From Diplocloster agilis (lineage in GTDB: Bacteria > Bacillota > Clostridia > Lachnospirales > Lachnospiraceae): 64,000 bases of DNA. Below the pieces are notes generated by a model. The model did not search any database, was not told the DNA's origin, and saw only the letters and a list, made by a program, of their open reading frames with translations. The position numbers were made by a program, and so were the translations under genes. Every line of letters begins with the position of its first letter. The first letter of the stretch is position 1. Shown one piece after another: positions 54,948-63,413 of this stretch. The stretch lies in assembly GCF_019042275.1 (NCBI RefSeq), contig NZ_JAHQCW010000028.1:1-64000 (forward strand), read 5' to 3'.

Positions 54948-55012
54948 AAAAAACAGCGGAAAGTGAAACTCCTATGACACGCGTCATAAGGTAATTCACT
55001 TCCCGCTGTTTT
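54948..55012. terminator. Bidirectional terminator with branched stem
   Basis: A long stem pairs 54948-54966 with 54995-55012 (AACAGCGG-AAGTGAA with TTCACTTCCCGCTGTT). It encloses an inner ATGAC/GTCAT stem, with A-rich and T-rich ends. It serves the DUF1836 gene on the plus strand and probably the YerC-like gene on the minus strand. Confidence 0.8.
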
Positions 55013-55074
55013 CTATTCCGGATGTTGTGGCGGTTCTGCATGAGATCCCGCTTCCTTTTTCAGGATAACATCTT

Positions 55075-55365
55075 TTACTCTTCTTCCATTCTCTCAAAAA
55101 CCATGTCATATCCATCGTTTCCGTAGTTCAGCGAACGGTTCACACGGCTGATGGTAGCGGTTGACGCCCCGGTCTTTTCCGCGATTTCCAGATAAGTCTT
55201 GTGATCCCGGAGCATTTTGGCTACTTCAAAACGCTGGGATAATGACAACAGCTCATTGACTGTGCAGACATCCTCAAAGAACGTATAGCATTCTTCTTTG
55301 TCTTTCAAGCTTAAGATCGCTTCAAATAAATGGTCAACGGCTTCAGTTCTGATCTTTTTACTCAT
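55075..55365 (-). CDS. YerC/YecD-family TrpR-like regulator
   Basis: A 96-residue TrpR-superfamily DNA-binding protein. It has FFEDVCTVNELLSLSQRFEVAKML, then the helix-turn-helix TYLEIAEKTGASTATISRVNRSL. Family members (YerC, YecD) are small helical repressors of unknown target. The ATG at 55365 is used, with AAAGGAG 11 nt upstream; the frame could extend 11 codons further, with no support. It is a single gene, convergent with DUF1836. Confidence 0.85.
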   Translation of the reverse strand: MSKKIRTEAVDHLFEAILSLKDKEECYTFFEDVCTVNELLSLSQRFEVAKMLRDHKTYLEIAEKTGASTATISRVNRSLNYGNDGYDMVFERMEEE

Positions 55366-55490
55366 GACCGCATATGCTCCTTTACAAATAGTCCTCATCT
55401 GTTATTTTAGCACAGTGAAATTTTAAAGTCCAGAAGGTTCATACAAATATTTCCACTTTTTAAAAGCGCAGGCGGTTTGTCATGAGTCCG

Positions 55491-56213
55491 TTACCTGTTC
55501 TTATACTTATTCGCAAATTCCTTAAGAGCCTCGACCGACCGGTTCAACACCAGTTCTTCCGGAAAATCCATCTCCTTAAACAGCGCTTCGGCAAAACTGT
55601 GGTTGCCTACGTCGTTGTCAAAGTGGGCGTCGCTTCCGACCACCACAGGCACGTTGTACCGTCTGCAGTATTTCAGCATTTCCGCATCGAATTCTTTGGC
55701 ATCCACTCTGGAGTTTCCGGGGCGCAGGGAGCTTTCGTTGACCTCCAGCGCCACATGGCGTTCCCGGGCGGCCCGTACCAACGCCTCGTAGTCCAAGGGA
55801 TAACGGCGGTCGTCGGGATGGCCGATGATATCGATGCAGGGATTTTTCATTGCGTTTATGTAAGCCGCCGTATTTTCTTCACGGGTTCCCGGAGCGGCGC
55901 AGGGAGTATGAAGACTGGCGATATTTAAGTCCATCTTGCGCAGCAGGCGGTCTTCCATGTCTACGCGGCCGTTATAGTCCAGGATATTCAGCTCTACCCC
56001 GAATAAGATTTCCACACCGTACAGTTCCCGGTCTACCACCCGGATATTGCTGAAATAAAACTCGTGGCAGCTGCCCGGCATCATGGGGCCGTGTTCTGTG
56101 ATCCCCAGCAGCTCCAGGCCTTTTTCCGAGGCCGCTTTCGCCATCTCCCGGATTGTGCAGTACGCATGGCCGCTGGCCACGGTGTGGGTATGAGTGTCTA
56201 ATACGAAATTCAT
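55491..56213 (-). CDS. PHP-domain phosphoesterase (YcdX-like)
   Basis: A 240-residue PHP-domain metal-dependent phosphatase. Metal-ligand motifs are DTHTHTVASGHAYC, TEHGPMMPG, IASLHTPCAAPG, IGHPDD and VGSDAHFDNDVG, covering the expected trinuclear site. It resembles YcdX, which acts on small phosphate esters; the substrate is unknown. A close paralogue lies 37 bp upstream on the same strand, so this is a tandem duplication in one operon. Confidence 0.88.
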   Translation of the reverse strand: MNFVLDTHTHTVASGHAYCTIREMAKAASEKGLELLGITEHGPMMPGSCHEFYFSNIRVVDRELYGVEILFGVELNILDYNGRVDMEDRLLRKMDLNIASLHTPCAAPGTREENTAAYINAMKNPCIDIIGHPDDRRYPLDYEALVRAARERHVALEVNESSLRPGNSRVDAKEFDAEMLKYCRRYNVPVVVGSDAHFDNDVGNHSFAEALFKEMDFPEELVLNRSVEALKEFANKYKNR

Positions 56214-56250
56214 GTTATTTCCTTCTTTCCTGATTGCCCTTGAACGATGG

Positions 56251-56979
56251 TTATTCCGCCCTGGAACGGCGGGCGCGCAGATGTTCTTTGAACCGCTCTG
56301 CCGACCCGTTTAGGACCAGCGTTTCCGGGAACCGAAGCTCCCGAAGCAGCGCCAGCGCGTAGCTGTTATTTCCCACATCGTCACGGCAGTGGGCGTCGCT
56401 GCCGATCGCGATCGGAACTTGGTAACGGATGCAGAGCTTTAACATCTCTTTGTCATTATCCCAGGCGTCTTTTCTGGAGCTGTCCGGGCGAAGGGAACTC
56501 TCGTTAAGCTCCAGCAGTACGCCGCAGTCCTTTGCCGCCTGTACGATGGCCTCGTAATCGACCGGATAGCGGCCGTCATCGGGATGGCCGATAATGTCCA
56601 CATAGGGATTTTGCATGGCGCAGAGGTAAGCCTGGGTATTCTCCTGTCTGGAGCCGGGCGCGATGCAGGGGGTATGGAGGCTGGCGATATTCAGATCCAG
56701 TTCCCGCAGGGTCTGCTCCGACAGGTCCACCCGCCCGGAGGCGTCCAGAATATTCAGTTCCGCCCCAAGCAGTAGCTCGACGCCGCATACGTTCCGGCCG
56801 GCCATCTTTAAGCTGTTAAAATAATATTCTTTACAGACGCCCGGAGATTTTGGACCGTGCTCCGTGATGCCAAGCAGCCGGATTCCCCGTTCGGCGGCTG
56901 TGGCGGCCATTTCCCGTATGGTGTTCCTGGCATGGCCGCTGGCCAGTGTATGGGTATGAGTATCCAATTCGAAATTCAC
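56251..56979 (-). CDS. PHP-domain phosphoesterase (YcdX-like), tandem paralogue
   Basis: A protein of about 242 residues, closely similar to the downstream PHP gene. It has DTHTHTLASGHARN, TEHGPKSPG, IASLHTPCIAPG, IGHPDDGRYP and IGSDAHCRDDVG. Translation most likely starts at the GTG at 56979, with GAGGAAA 8 nt upstream, which matches the paralogue's N-terminus (NFELD against NFVLD). A longer ATG form would add 31 basic residues lacking counterparts. It is the first gene of the duplicated pair. The substrate is unknown. Confidence 0.87.
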   Translation of the reverse strand: MNFELDTHTHTLASGHARNTIREMAATAAERGIRLLGITEHGPKSPGVCKEYYFNSLKMAGRNVCGVELLLGAELNILDASGRVDLSEQTLRELDLNIASLHTPCIAPGSRQENTQAYLCAMQNPYVDIIGHPDDGRYPVDYEAIVQAAKDCGVLLELNESSLRPDSSRKDAWDNDKEMLKLCIRYQVPIAIGSDAHCRDDVGNNSYALALLRELRFPETLVLNGSAERFKEHLRARRSRAE

Positions 56980-57125
56980 GATTGTTTCCTCTTTTCTGAA
57001 TCGATCCTTGATAAACCGTGCTACGAATAAAACTTTAGCCGACTTTTTACATTCTGTCAAATAAATTCGCACATTTTCTGTCCTTCGCTAATATAATATA
57101 CTGTTCAAAATTTAGGAGGAAGCAT

Positions 57126-58133
57126 ATGAAAAAGAAATGGTTGTATCTGTTACTTGCCGCCGTTTTGCTGGTGACTTCATTGGCCGGCTGCGGTTCAAAA
57201 TCCGACAAAGGCGGCGGAGGGCTTACAAAAGTCACGCTGAACGAAGTTGCCCACTCGATCTTTTACGCTCCGATGTATGTGGCCATCGAAGAGGGTTATT
57301 TTAAAGACGAGGGCATCGACCTGGATCTGGTCTGCGGTTTTGGAGCCGACAAAACCATGACCGCCGTGATCTCCGGCGAAGCGGATATCGGCTTCATGGG
57401 ATCGGAATCTTCCATCTACGTGTATAATCAGGGCAGTGAAGATTACATGGTTAATTTCGCCCAGCTCACACAGCGGGCCGGGAATTTCCTGGTAGCCAGA
57501 CAGCCCATGGAGAACTTTTCCTGGAATGATATCAAGGGCAAAAATGTTCTTGGCGGAAGAAAAGGCGGTATGCCCGAGATGGTCTTCGAGTATATTCTGA
57601 AAAAGAATGGAATCAATCCGGCCGCGGATCTGAACATTGACCAGAGCATCGACTTTGGTTCCACCGGCGCGGCCTTCTCCGGCGGCCAGGGCGACTTTAC
57701 CGTGGAATTCGAGCCTTCCGCGACACTGTTAGAGCAGCAGGGGGACGGCTATGTCGTAACCTCTCTCGGCGTGGACAGCGGCTACGTTCCCTACACCGCC
57801 TACAGCGCGAGACAAAGCTATATCGAACAGAATCCGGAAATCATTCAAAGCTTCACAAATGCGCTCCAGAAAGGGATGGATTTCGTACAGTCCCACACCC
57901 CGGAGGAGATCGCCAAAGTGATCGCTCCCCAGTTTGAAGATACGGATCTGGAGACCATAACCACCATCGTCAACCGGTACTACAGCCAGGATACCTGGAA
58001 AGCGGATCTTATTTTCCAGGAAGACAGCTTCACCCTGCTGCAAAACATCCTGGAAGAGGCCGGCGAACTGTCCCAGCGGGTACCCTACGCCGATCTGGTT
58101 ACCACGGAATTCGCTGAGAACGCGGTCAAATAA
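57126..58133 (+). CDS. Orphan ABC substrate-binding lipoprotein (SsuA/ThiY/NMT1-like)
   Basis: A 335-residue lipoprotein. The signal ends in the lipobox SLAGCGSK, with Cys near 22. The mature part has the NMT1/SsuA pattern: VTLNEVAHSIFYAPMYVAIEEGYFKDEGIDLDLV, then SGEADIGFMGSESSIYV and IKGKNVLGGRKGGMPEM. Such proteins bind nitrate, sulfonates, taurine or pyrimidine thiamine precursors. No permease or ATPase gene is adjacent, so it must use a transporter encoded elsewhere, or it is a sensor. The ATG follows AGGAGG. Confidence 0.85.
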   Translation: MKKKWLYLLLAAVLLVTSLAGCGSKSDKGGGGLTKVTLNEVAHSIFYAPMYVAIEEGYFKDEGIDLDLVCGFGADKTMTAVISGEADIGFMGSESSIYVYNQGSEDYMVNFAQLTQRAGNFLVARQPMENFSWNDIKGKNVLGGRKGGMPEMVFEYILKKNGINPAADLNIDQSIDFGSTGAAFSGGQGDFTVEFEPSATLLEQQGDGYVVTSLGVDSGYVPYTAYSARQSYIEQNPEIIQSFTNALQKGMDFVQSHTPEEIAKVIAPQFEDTDLETITTIVNRYYSQDTWKADLIFQEDSFTLLQNILEEAGELSQRVPYADLVTTEFAENAVK

Positions 58134-58468
58134 AACGATATCATTCCTTGATAAGATCTGAGAAACGGTGCATAACAGATACGATAAACAAAGGTTTCTA
58201 ACCCGTCGGGAAGGAGCAGAGACGCTTGATCAAAGCGTCCCTGCTCTTATTGATTCCATACTCCGTCCCGCTCATTTAGTCCGGTCATTTGAGGGCATGT
58301 CATTTAGACTGCGGCCAGATTACAACCCGATAGACAGGACCGGCCGCCTATGATAAAATCAGGATAGCAAACAGCTTCGGGCCGATGCTGCCCGAAGCGT
58401 ATATATCCTTTGTCTGAGAAGGCGTATTCGATGGAGCGGAATTTTTAATTATGGGAGGAGCGTCATTT
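58134..58468. other. Intergenic region with two hairpins
   Basis: About 335 bp. Besides the terminator at 58214-58246 it has a 7-bp CTTCGGG/CCCGAAG hairpin at 58375-58397, about 70 bp upstream of the racemase start, which could be an attenuator. A 61-codon frame at 58168-58353 lacks a ribosome site and runs through the terminator, so I do not call it. No riboswitch consensus was recognised. Confidence 0.4.
58214..58246 (+). terminator. Hairpin terminator after the binding-protein gene
   Basis: GAGCAG-GACGCTT pairs with AAAGCGTC-CTGCTC across 58214-58246, with one bulged base on each arm. TTATTGATT follows. The T-run is weak, but the stem is long. Confidence 0.55.
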
Positions 58469-59164
58469 ATGAAAAAATTAGGAATACTTGGTGGAATGGG
58501 ACCGGAATCCACTCTGCTTTATTACAAAGAAATTGCTGCCGCATACAAGCGGAAAGATAAAAACGGAAATTTCCCCGCTCTTACGATAGAAATCGTCAAT
58601 ATGTATGAAATGTTAGGATACTGCAAGGCGCAGCAATATGATAAATTAGCGGAATATTTGCTGCAGGGAATTTATAATCTTGAAAAGGCAGGCGTTGATT
58701 TTGCAGTGCTAGCTTCTAATACCCCGCATGTTGTCTTTGATGTGCTCGAAGAAAAGGCGCATATACCGCTTCTTAACATAGTAGAACCTACTTATCAGGC
58801 AATGAAAGAAGCCGGAATTAAAAAAACAGCGTGGCTGGGCACGGGATTTACGATGGAACAAGCATGTTTTAAAAAACCTTTTGTGCAGAACGGCATATAC
58901 GTGGCAGTTCCGAATGAAACAGAAAGAGCGTTGATAGATAAGGTAATTGCGGAAGAACTGGAATTTGGCATTGTAAATGAACCTTCGAAAAAAGCAATTG
59001 ACGGTATCATTCAACGTCTCATAGATGAGGAGGAGATCGAAGCTGTTATTATGGGATGTACCGAACTACCGTTAATGTATTCAAACGAAAAATTGCCAAT
59101 TCCTGTGTTTGATACTTTAAAATATCATATTAAAGGAATCGTGGATTACATGTTTAAGGAATAA
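58469..59164 (+). CDS. Aspartate/glutamate racemase family protein
   Basis: A 231-residue amino acid racemase-family protein. It opens with the diagnostic LGILGGMGPESTLLYYKEI. The second catalytic motif is intact (IMGCTELPLM, Cys near 197). The first, usually CNT-H or TNT-H, reads LASNTPH, so the first catalytic Cys/Thr is Ser. Loss of classical two-base chemistry, or a changed substrate, is possible. The ATG at 58469 has GGGAGGAG upstream. It is followed after 17 bp by the DUF2809 gene. Confidence 0.85.
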   Translation: MKKLGILGGMGPESTLLYYKEIAAAYKRKDKNGNFPALTIEIVNMYEMLGYCKAQQYDKLAEYLLQGIYNLEKAGVDFAVLASNTPHVVFDVLEEKAHIPLLNIVEPTYQAMKEAGIKKTAWLGTGFTMEQACFKKPFVQNGIYVAVPNETERALIDKVIAEELEFGIVNEPSKKAIDGIIQRLIDEEEIEAVIMGCTELPLMYSNEKLPIPVFDTLKYHIKGIVDYMFKE

Positions 59165-59181
59165 AAAAGGAGACCTCCCAA

Positions 59182-59586
59182 TTGAGTAAAACGAAATGGC
59201 GTATTCTGTATCTATCCCTGTTTTTACTGCTATTTATGACGGAGTTGTTGATCGCCGTATTGATCCACGATGAATTCGTACGTCCTTATCTGGGTGATGT
59301 TTTGGTGGTCCTCGTGATTTACTGCTTAGTCCGGATTTTTGAACCAATCCGATGGCGCCTTTTACCCATCTTCATTTTTCTGTTTTCGGCCGTTGTTGAA
59401 TTTTCCCAATACTTTGATCTGGCACAGCTATTCGGTTTAGCCAGGTATAAGATCCTTCGGATCATACTGGGATCAGTTTTTGATTGGAAAGATATTGGCT
59501 GCTATGCCGTTGGCTGTATCATATTGGGTATGTATGAATTGTTCCTATACCCGCATCTGTCGGGGAAGAAACAACCTAAATTTTAA
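59182..59586 (+). CDS. DUF2809 membrane protein
   Basis: A 134-residue integral membrane protein with four hydrophobic segments, matching DUF2809: FVRPYLGDVLVVLVIYCLVR and VVEFSQYFDLAQLFGL near the middle, then RIILGSVFDWKDIGCYAVGC. It starts with TTG behind AAGGAG at 9 nt spacing. The function is unknown; the fold is VanZ-like by its pattern of short helices. It is cotranscribed with the racemase and convergent with the NERD gene, with a 4-bp overlap at the 3' ends. Confidence 0.8.
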   Translation: MSKTKWRILYLSLFLLLFMTELLIAVLIHDEFVRPYLGDVLVVLVIYCLVRIFEPIRWRLLPIFIFLFSAVVEFSQYFDLAQLFGLARYKILRIILGSVFDWKDIGCYAVGCIILGMYELFLYPHLSGKKQPKF

Positions 59587-60577
59587 TCCTGAATATTTAC
59601 AATACCTCTGCACCGCGGAAATCTTGAGCAGCCATAAAATTCTTTCCCCGCGTTAACCCCTTTCGCTGCAGTCCTGCGCACCATAGGGGCTCCGCATCTG
59701 GGACACAGGATTTGTCCCGTTGCTTCGGTATCGGTATTCGTCTTTTCCGTAACCTTTTCTACTTCGTCTGCGAATACCGCTCTTTGCTCCTCTATTTTCT
59801 CTTCCGCTTCTTGTTCGTTTTCTTTCATCTCCATAATCTGTTTTTTAAATTTTTCCACAAAATCCGGCTGTTCTCTATGACTATTCAGAAAAAACTCCGC
59901 CAGAGAGATCATGTCCTTCTCAAACAATCTTCCGCATTCTTTTCTGAATTTACCATTTTAATATATGAAACCAGCCGGTCTGCTGGGATGACTTTATTTT
60001 TAATTTCCTTTTTTGCGTATTTATCATTTAAAATAGTCTTTGAATTGGCGATTACAATAACCGAACGATAATTTACATCAAAATTTTTATCTAAAAATGT
60101 TTTGGTCAATATATTTCCCTTTTCCGCCATACGGAGTTGTTTAATCAGGGCCAGATGCCGTTCGTTCTGCGTTATAGGCGAATACATCTTTTCACTGTAA
60201 TTCCTGCCGCGGTAGGTCATGTGCCGGATAAAGTCACCATGGTTATTGATTTCTATATTCCCATAAAGATTTTTACACTCAATAACAAAATTGCGACGCC
60301 GGGTAATCACAAGAAAATCAATCTGCGCGCTCAAGCCCTCATATTCCAAATACAAATCATGCAGGACATACATAGGAATATGACTGTTCTTTAGTTCAAA
60401 CAGAATTTGCTTCTCCCCGGCAATCCCTGCCCTCTGATTCCTGATTTCCTTCTCAATTTTCGGCACCATACCAGCCGGGGCCTGCGGCAGCAGTTCTTCT
60501 AAAGTCGCCAGCTGTATTTCCGCTATACTGTCCTCTTTCAAAAAAACCGGTCCTTTGACTTTATCAAATAATCCCAA
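59583..60577 (-). pseudogene. NERD-domain protein with topoisomerase-type zinc ribbon, frameshifted
   Basis: Two frames overlapping at 59909-59927 form one gene. The first part (60577-59909) is a NERD nuclease-related domain with GEKQILFELKNS, LEYEGLSAQIDFLVITRRRNFVIECKNL and VIVIANSKTIL, the restriction-nuclease-like Asp and ExK residues. The second (59927-59583) supplies the usual tail, EKDMISLAEFFLNSHRE, and a zinc ribbon CPRCGAPMVRRT ... FYGCSRFPRCRGIVNI. The shift lies near 59920 (GAAGATTGTTTG). The NERD half may still be made. The role is unknown; DNA processing has been proposed for the family. Confidence 0.8.
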
Positions 60578-60796
60578 AACAATCCCCTCATTTCTTACTG
60601 TTATGCTTCTATCATACCATAGCCTTTGGAAGGGATCAATTTTACTGTTATCGACTTAAATCGACAGCCAAATTATAAGATGTCTCAAATTATAAATGCT
60701 CCGGAAACCTCAAACAGCAGCCAGCCCCAGGTTTCCCTGCGGCCGGCTGCGATACAGACAATCATATATTATACAAATTATAGGTATTCAGGAACA

Positions 60797-61270
60797 TTAC
60801 AATCGAATCTCACATGGACCGTCTATGATCTTCGTCCAGATGACCGGTTCGTTTAAATCCTCAAACATAAAATAATACATAGCAGGACGGCAATAACCGT
60901 AGCAGGCTGAGTGCCATACCCCTTTTTTTACCACCAATACATCCCCCGGTTTTAATAATACACAGATCAAATCCTTTATATCCGGGGCATCGTCGGCTTT
61001 TCCTCCCGTGGCAGGCGCTAACGCCACCACAATATCATCTGACGCTGCTATCATAGCTTCTTCCGTCGTCAGGTGCCTCTCCATCTTTTCGACGGATACC
61101 GGAAGCTGTATAGACCTTACAAATCCAATCTTGCAGTTCCCCTCGACCGGAGGATCGGATGAAATGGTGGATTCCCACCCCACTCCGCTGTTCGCCGCCC
61201 GGTCCAGATGATATATTTTGCCTATCTGCGTTAAATCAGCTTTTGATATATCTATAATCTCTTTGCGCAT
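60797..61270 (-). CDS. Cupin, ureidoglycolate lyase (AllA)-like
   Basis: A 157-residue single-domain cupin of the AllA-related type. It has PVSVEKMERHLTTEEAMIAA, DIVVALAPATGG, LKPGDVLVVKKGVWHSACYG and a C-terminal FMFEDLN. The GVWHSA motif supplies the metal-site His. Ureidoglycolate lyase acts in purine-nitrogen recovery, but this neighbourhood holds sugar-transport genes, so a sugar-acid substrate is equally possible. The ATG at 61270 follows GGAGG. It is 45 bp downstream of the third binding-protein gene, probably in that operon. Confidence 0.7.
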   Translation of the reverse strand: MRKEIIDISKADLTQIGKIYHLDRAANSGVGWESTISSDPPVEGNCKIGFVRSIQLPVSVEKMERHLTTEEAMIAASDDIVVALAPATGGKADDAPDIKDLICVLLKPGDVLVVKKGVWHSACYGYCRPAMYYFMFEDLNEPVIWTKIIDGPCEIRL

Positions 61271-61315
61271 TTTTCCTCCATACGTGCGTTTTCCCACACA
61301 TACTATCTGCTGATC

Positions 61316-62380
61316 TTAGAAATCATAATCATCCACATTGTCTTTAGATATTACAATCAATCCGGTAAACGCGTTTGCTCCGTCAATGTTGATGGTCTTT
61401 CCATTCGGCATTTCCATTTCCCCTTCGATCTTGACTCCTTTATCCAGGCAATCCAACAGATACACGCCGGCATATCCAAGGGTCTCCGACTGCCAGGCCA
61501 ATACCTTGTTGATCGTACCGTTTTTAATATAGTCACGGCACATGTTCGGCCAGCCGATTCCTGTAATCTTAACCTGTCCCGCTTCCAGCTCGCCGGCATT
61601 CACTGCCTGTTCCACCGCTTCCGCCGCGGAAGGGGCCTCACCGCCTGCGAAACCTACGATTCCTTTCAGATCCGGATAGGTCTTCAGCAGATTCTGTGCG
61701 TTTGTCAGAGATACCTGCATCTCGTCGTTGCTGGATACCGTAGCTACCAGTTCAATATCCGGATAGTCCGCCTCCAGTTTTGCCTTTGCGGCATCCATTT
61801 TTGCGATCTGGTTCTCCGCTCCAAGACCGGCTACCATAAACGCGATTTCCCCTTTGCCGCCGATATCTTCCGCAATGATATCGATCAGCTGTTCCGCCAG
61901 CTTCTGGTCCGTATCCGCGCCCACATAATACTGCCGTTCTGTGTCAGGAGCGTCGGAGTCAAACGTAATCACATTGATCCCCTGTGCACGGGCTCTTGAG
62001 AATACGGAAGCCACAGCCTTGGCGTCGTTGGGCGCCACCACCAGGCCTGTCGCCCCACGGGTCATCATGTCTTCGATCATATCGATCTGTTTTGCGGAGT
62101 TTACGTCGGTCGTACCGTTAAAGACAACCTCAGCCCCCACATCTGCTCCCGCTGCTTCCGCGCCTTTTTGTGCCAGATCCCAGTAGGCGTAGCCGATAGA
62201 TTTTGGATTTACGAAATATAACGGTTTCTCACCACTTTCGCTGTCTTTGGAAGCCGTTTCCGAGGACTGCTCTTTCTCAGTCTCAGGAGCCGCCGGCTGT
62301 GCGGTTTCTTTGGAACCGCATGCCGCAGTTACCATTACTGTGGCCAGCAAAAGTGCTGTTATACTTAATATCTTTTTCAT
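61316..62380 (-). CDS. Sugar-binding lipoprotein of the third CUT2 transporter
   Basis: A 354-residue lipoprotein. The signal ends MVTAACGSK with Cys near 21, followed by an acidic linker. The mature part matches the rhamnose/autoinducer-2 type RbsB relatives: LYFVNPKSIGYAYWDLAQKGAEAAG, MTRGATGLVVAPNDAKAV and INVITFDSDAPDTERQYYVG. Two permeases upstream fit the two-permease RhaPQ/Lsr-type importers. The actual sugar is unknown. The permease stop is 85 bp upstream. Confidence 0.9.
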   Translation of the reverse strand: MKKILSITALLLATVMVTAACGSKETAQPAAPETEKEQSSETASKDSESGEKPLYFVNPKSIGYAYWDLAQKGAEAAGADVGAEVVFNGTTDVNSAKQIDMIEDMMTRGATGLVVAPNDAKAVASVFSRARAQGINVITFDSDAPDTERQYYVGADTDQKLAEQLIDIIAEDIGGKGEIAFMVAGLGAENQIAKMDAAKAKLEADYPDIELVATVSSNDEMQVSLTNAQNLLKTYPDLKGIVGFAGGEAPSAAEAVEQAVNAGELEAGQVKITGIGWPNMCRDYIKNGTINKVLAWQSETLGYAGVYLLDCLDKGVKIEGEMEMPNGKTINIDGANAFTGLIVISKDNVDDYDF

Positions 62381-62465
62381 AATAAAAAACCTCCCTTTTT
62401 AATAAAGCCTTTTAGTGACTTAAACCTGCGCATACCTCTGAACACCTATAATCCTATAACCCGAA

Positions 62466-63413
62466 TCAGTCTTTGACCTTTTTCCATTTGGCGGCTGTCA
62501 GTATCAGCAGCACGCCTAAAATAATTGATTGATACAATACAGATACACCGATAATATTGAGGCCGTTTCTTAGGATACCGATTACCAAAAGTCCCAGAAA
62601 TGCTCCGGTGATATTCCCTTTCCCACCAAGGATGCTGATTCCTCCAATCAGTACAGAGGCCAGAACATCCAGGTCATAATTCTGCCCCAGGTTCGCTTCC
62701 GCGCTCCCCAGGCGGGCCAGCAGGAAAATACTGGCCAGTGCGATCAGCATCCCGTTCAGAATGAATAACCCCCACATAAACCGGTTTGTTTTAATCCCGC
62801 AGAACCTTGTCGACACTTCGTTATTCCCAATGGCGTATACCTTCACCCCGAAATTTGTCCGCTGCAGCAATATGGCCGCCGCTGCAAACAGGAGCGTCAT
62901 TACCAGGAAGGATACCGGTATTCCCAACACATCCGCATAACCGAATTTGATAAATCCCTCTGAGAAACCATTCACCGGATTCCCCCGGTTGATGATATAG
63001 CACATGCCCCTGATTAATACCATAGAACCGATGGTGGATACGATTCCGGGTATATTCAGCACCGCCACAAAAAAGCCGTTAAACACACCGATCGCCGCCC
63101 CCACCAGGATGGTCAGCACAGCCGCCGCCCAGATCGGGATTCCGCCATTCATCATCATGCCAAACGCCATGGCGCAAAATCCCAGGGTGGAAGCCATTGA
63201 CATGTCTATACTCCCGGCGATAATCAGGATCGCTGTCGGGATCGCGATAATTCCGATCTCCGCGATCTGTCTGCTAATATTTACGATATTCCCGATCTTC
63301 AGGAAATAGGGCGACTGAATCGAAAACCAGATGAGCTGCACCAGGATCAGAATAAGCATCAACAGTATACTTTTTAAACTGGAAGATAGTTTCCATTCTT
63401 TCCATTTACTCAT
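62466..63413 (-). CDS. CUT2 sugar ABC transporter permease (second of two)
   Basis: A 315-residue permease with about nine hydrophobic segments. Motifs are ILIIAGSIDMSMASTLG, GNNEVSTRFCGIKTNRF and SVLIGGISILGGKGN, the ATPase-coupling loop. It overlaps the stop of the upstream permease by 4 bp. The two different permeases would form a heterodimeric channel. Its Ser and Met replacements in the DxSxG motif fit the rhamnose/AI-2 branch more than ribose. Confidence 0.9.
   Translation of the reverse strand: MSKWKEWKLSSSLKSILLMLILILVQLIWFSIQSPYFLKIGNIVNISRQIAEIGIIAIPTAILIIAGSIDMSMASTLGFCAMAFGMMMNGGIPIWAAAVLTILVGAAIGVFNGFFVAVLNIPGIVSTIGSMVLIRGMCYIINRGNPVNGFSEGFIKFGYADVLGIPVSFLVMTLLFAAAAILLQRTNFGVKVYAIGNNEVSTRFCGIKTNRFMWGLFILNGMLIALASIFLLARLGSAEANLGQNYDLDVLASVLIGGISILGGKGNITGAFLGLLVIGILRNGLNIIGVSVLYQSIILGVLLILTAAKWKKVKD

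Noticed and set aside
57000-57125. TPP riboswitch before the NMT1-like binding protein
   Set aside because: I could not find the conserved CTGAGA and ACCTGA elements in the expected arrangement.
58168-58353. A 61-codon plus-strand frame between the binding protein and racemase
   Set aside because: No ribosome binding site; it runs across a terminator-like hairpin and has low-information composition.
60626-60856. A 76-codon plus-strand frame upstream of and overlapping the cupin 3' end
   Set aside because: It overlaps the cupin gene antisense and lacks a ribosome site.
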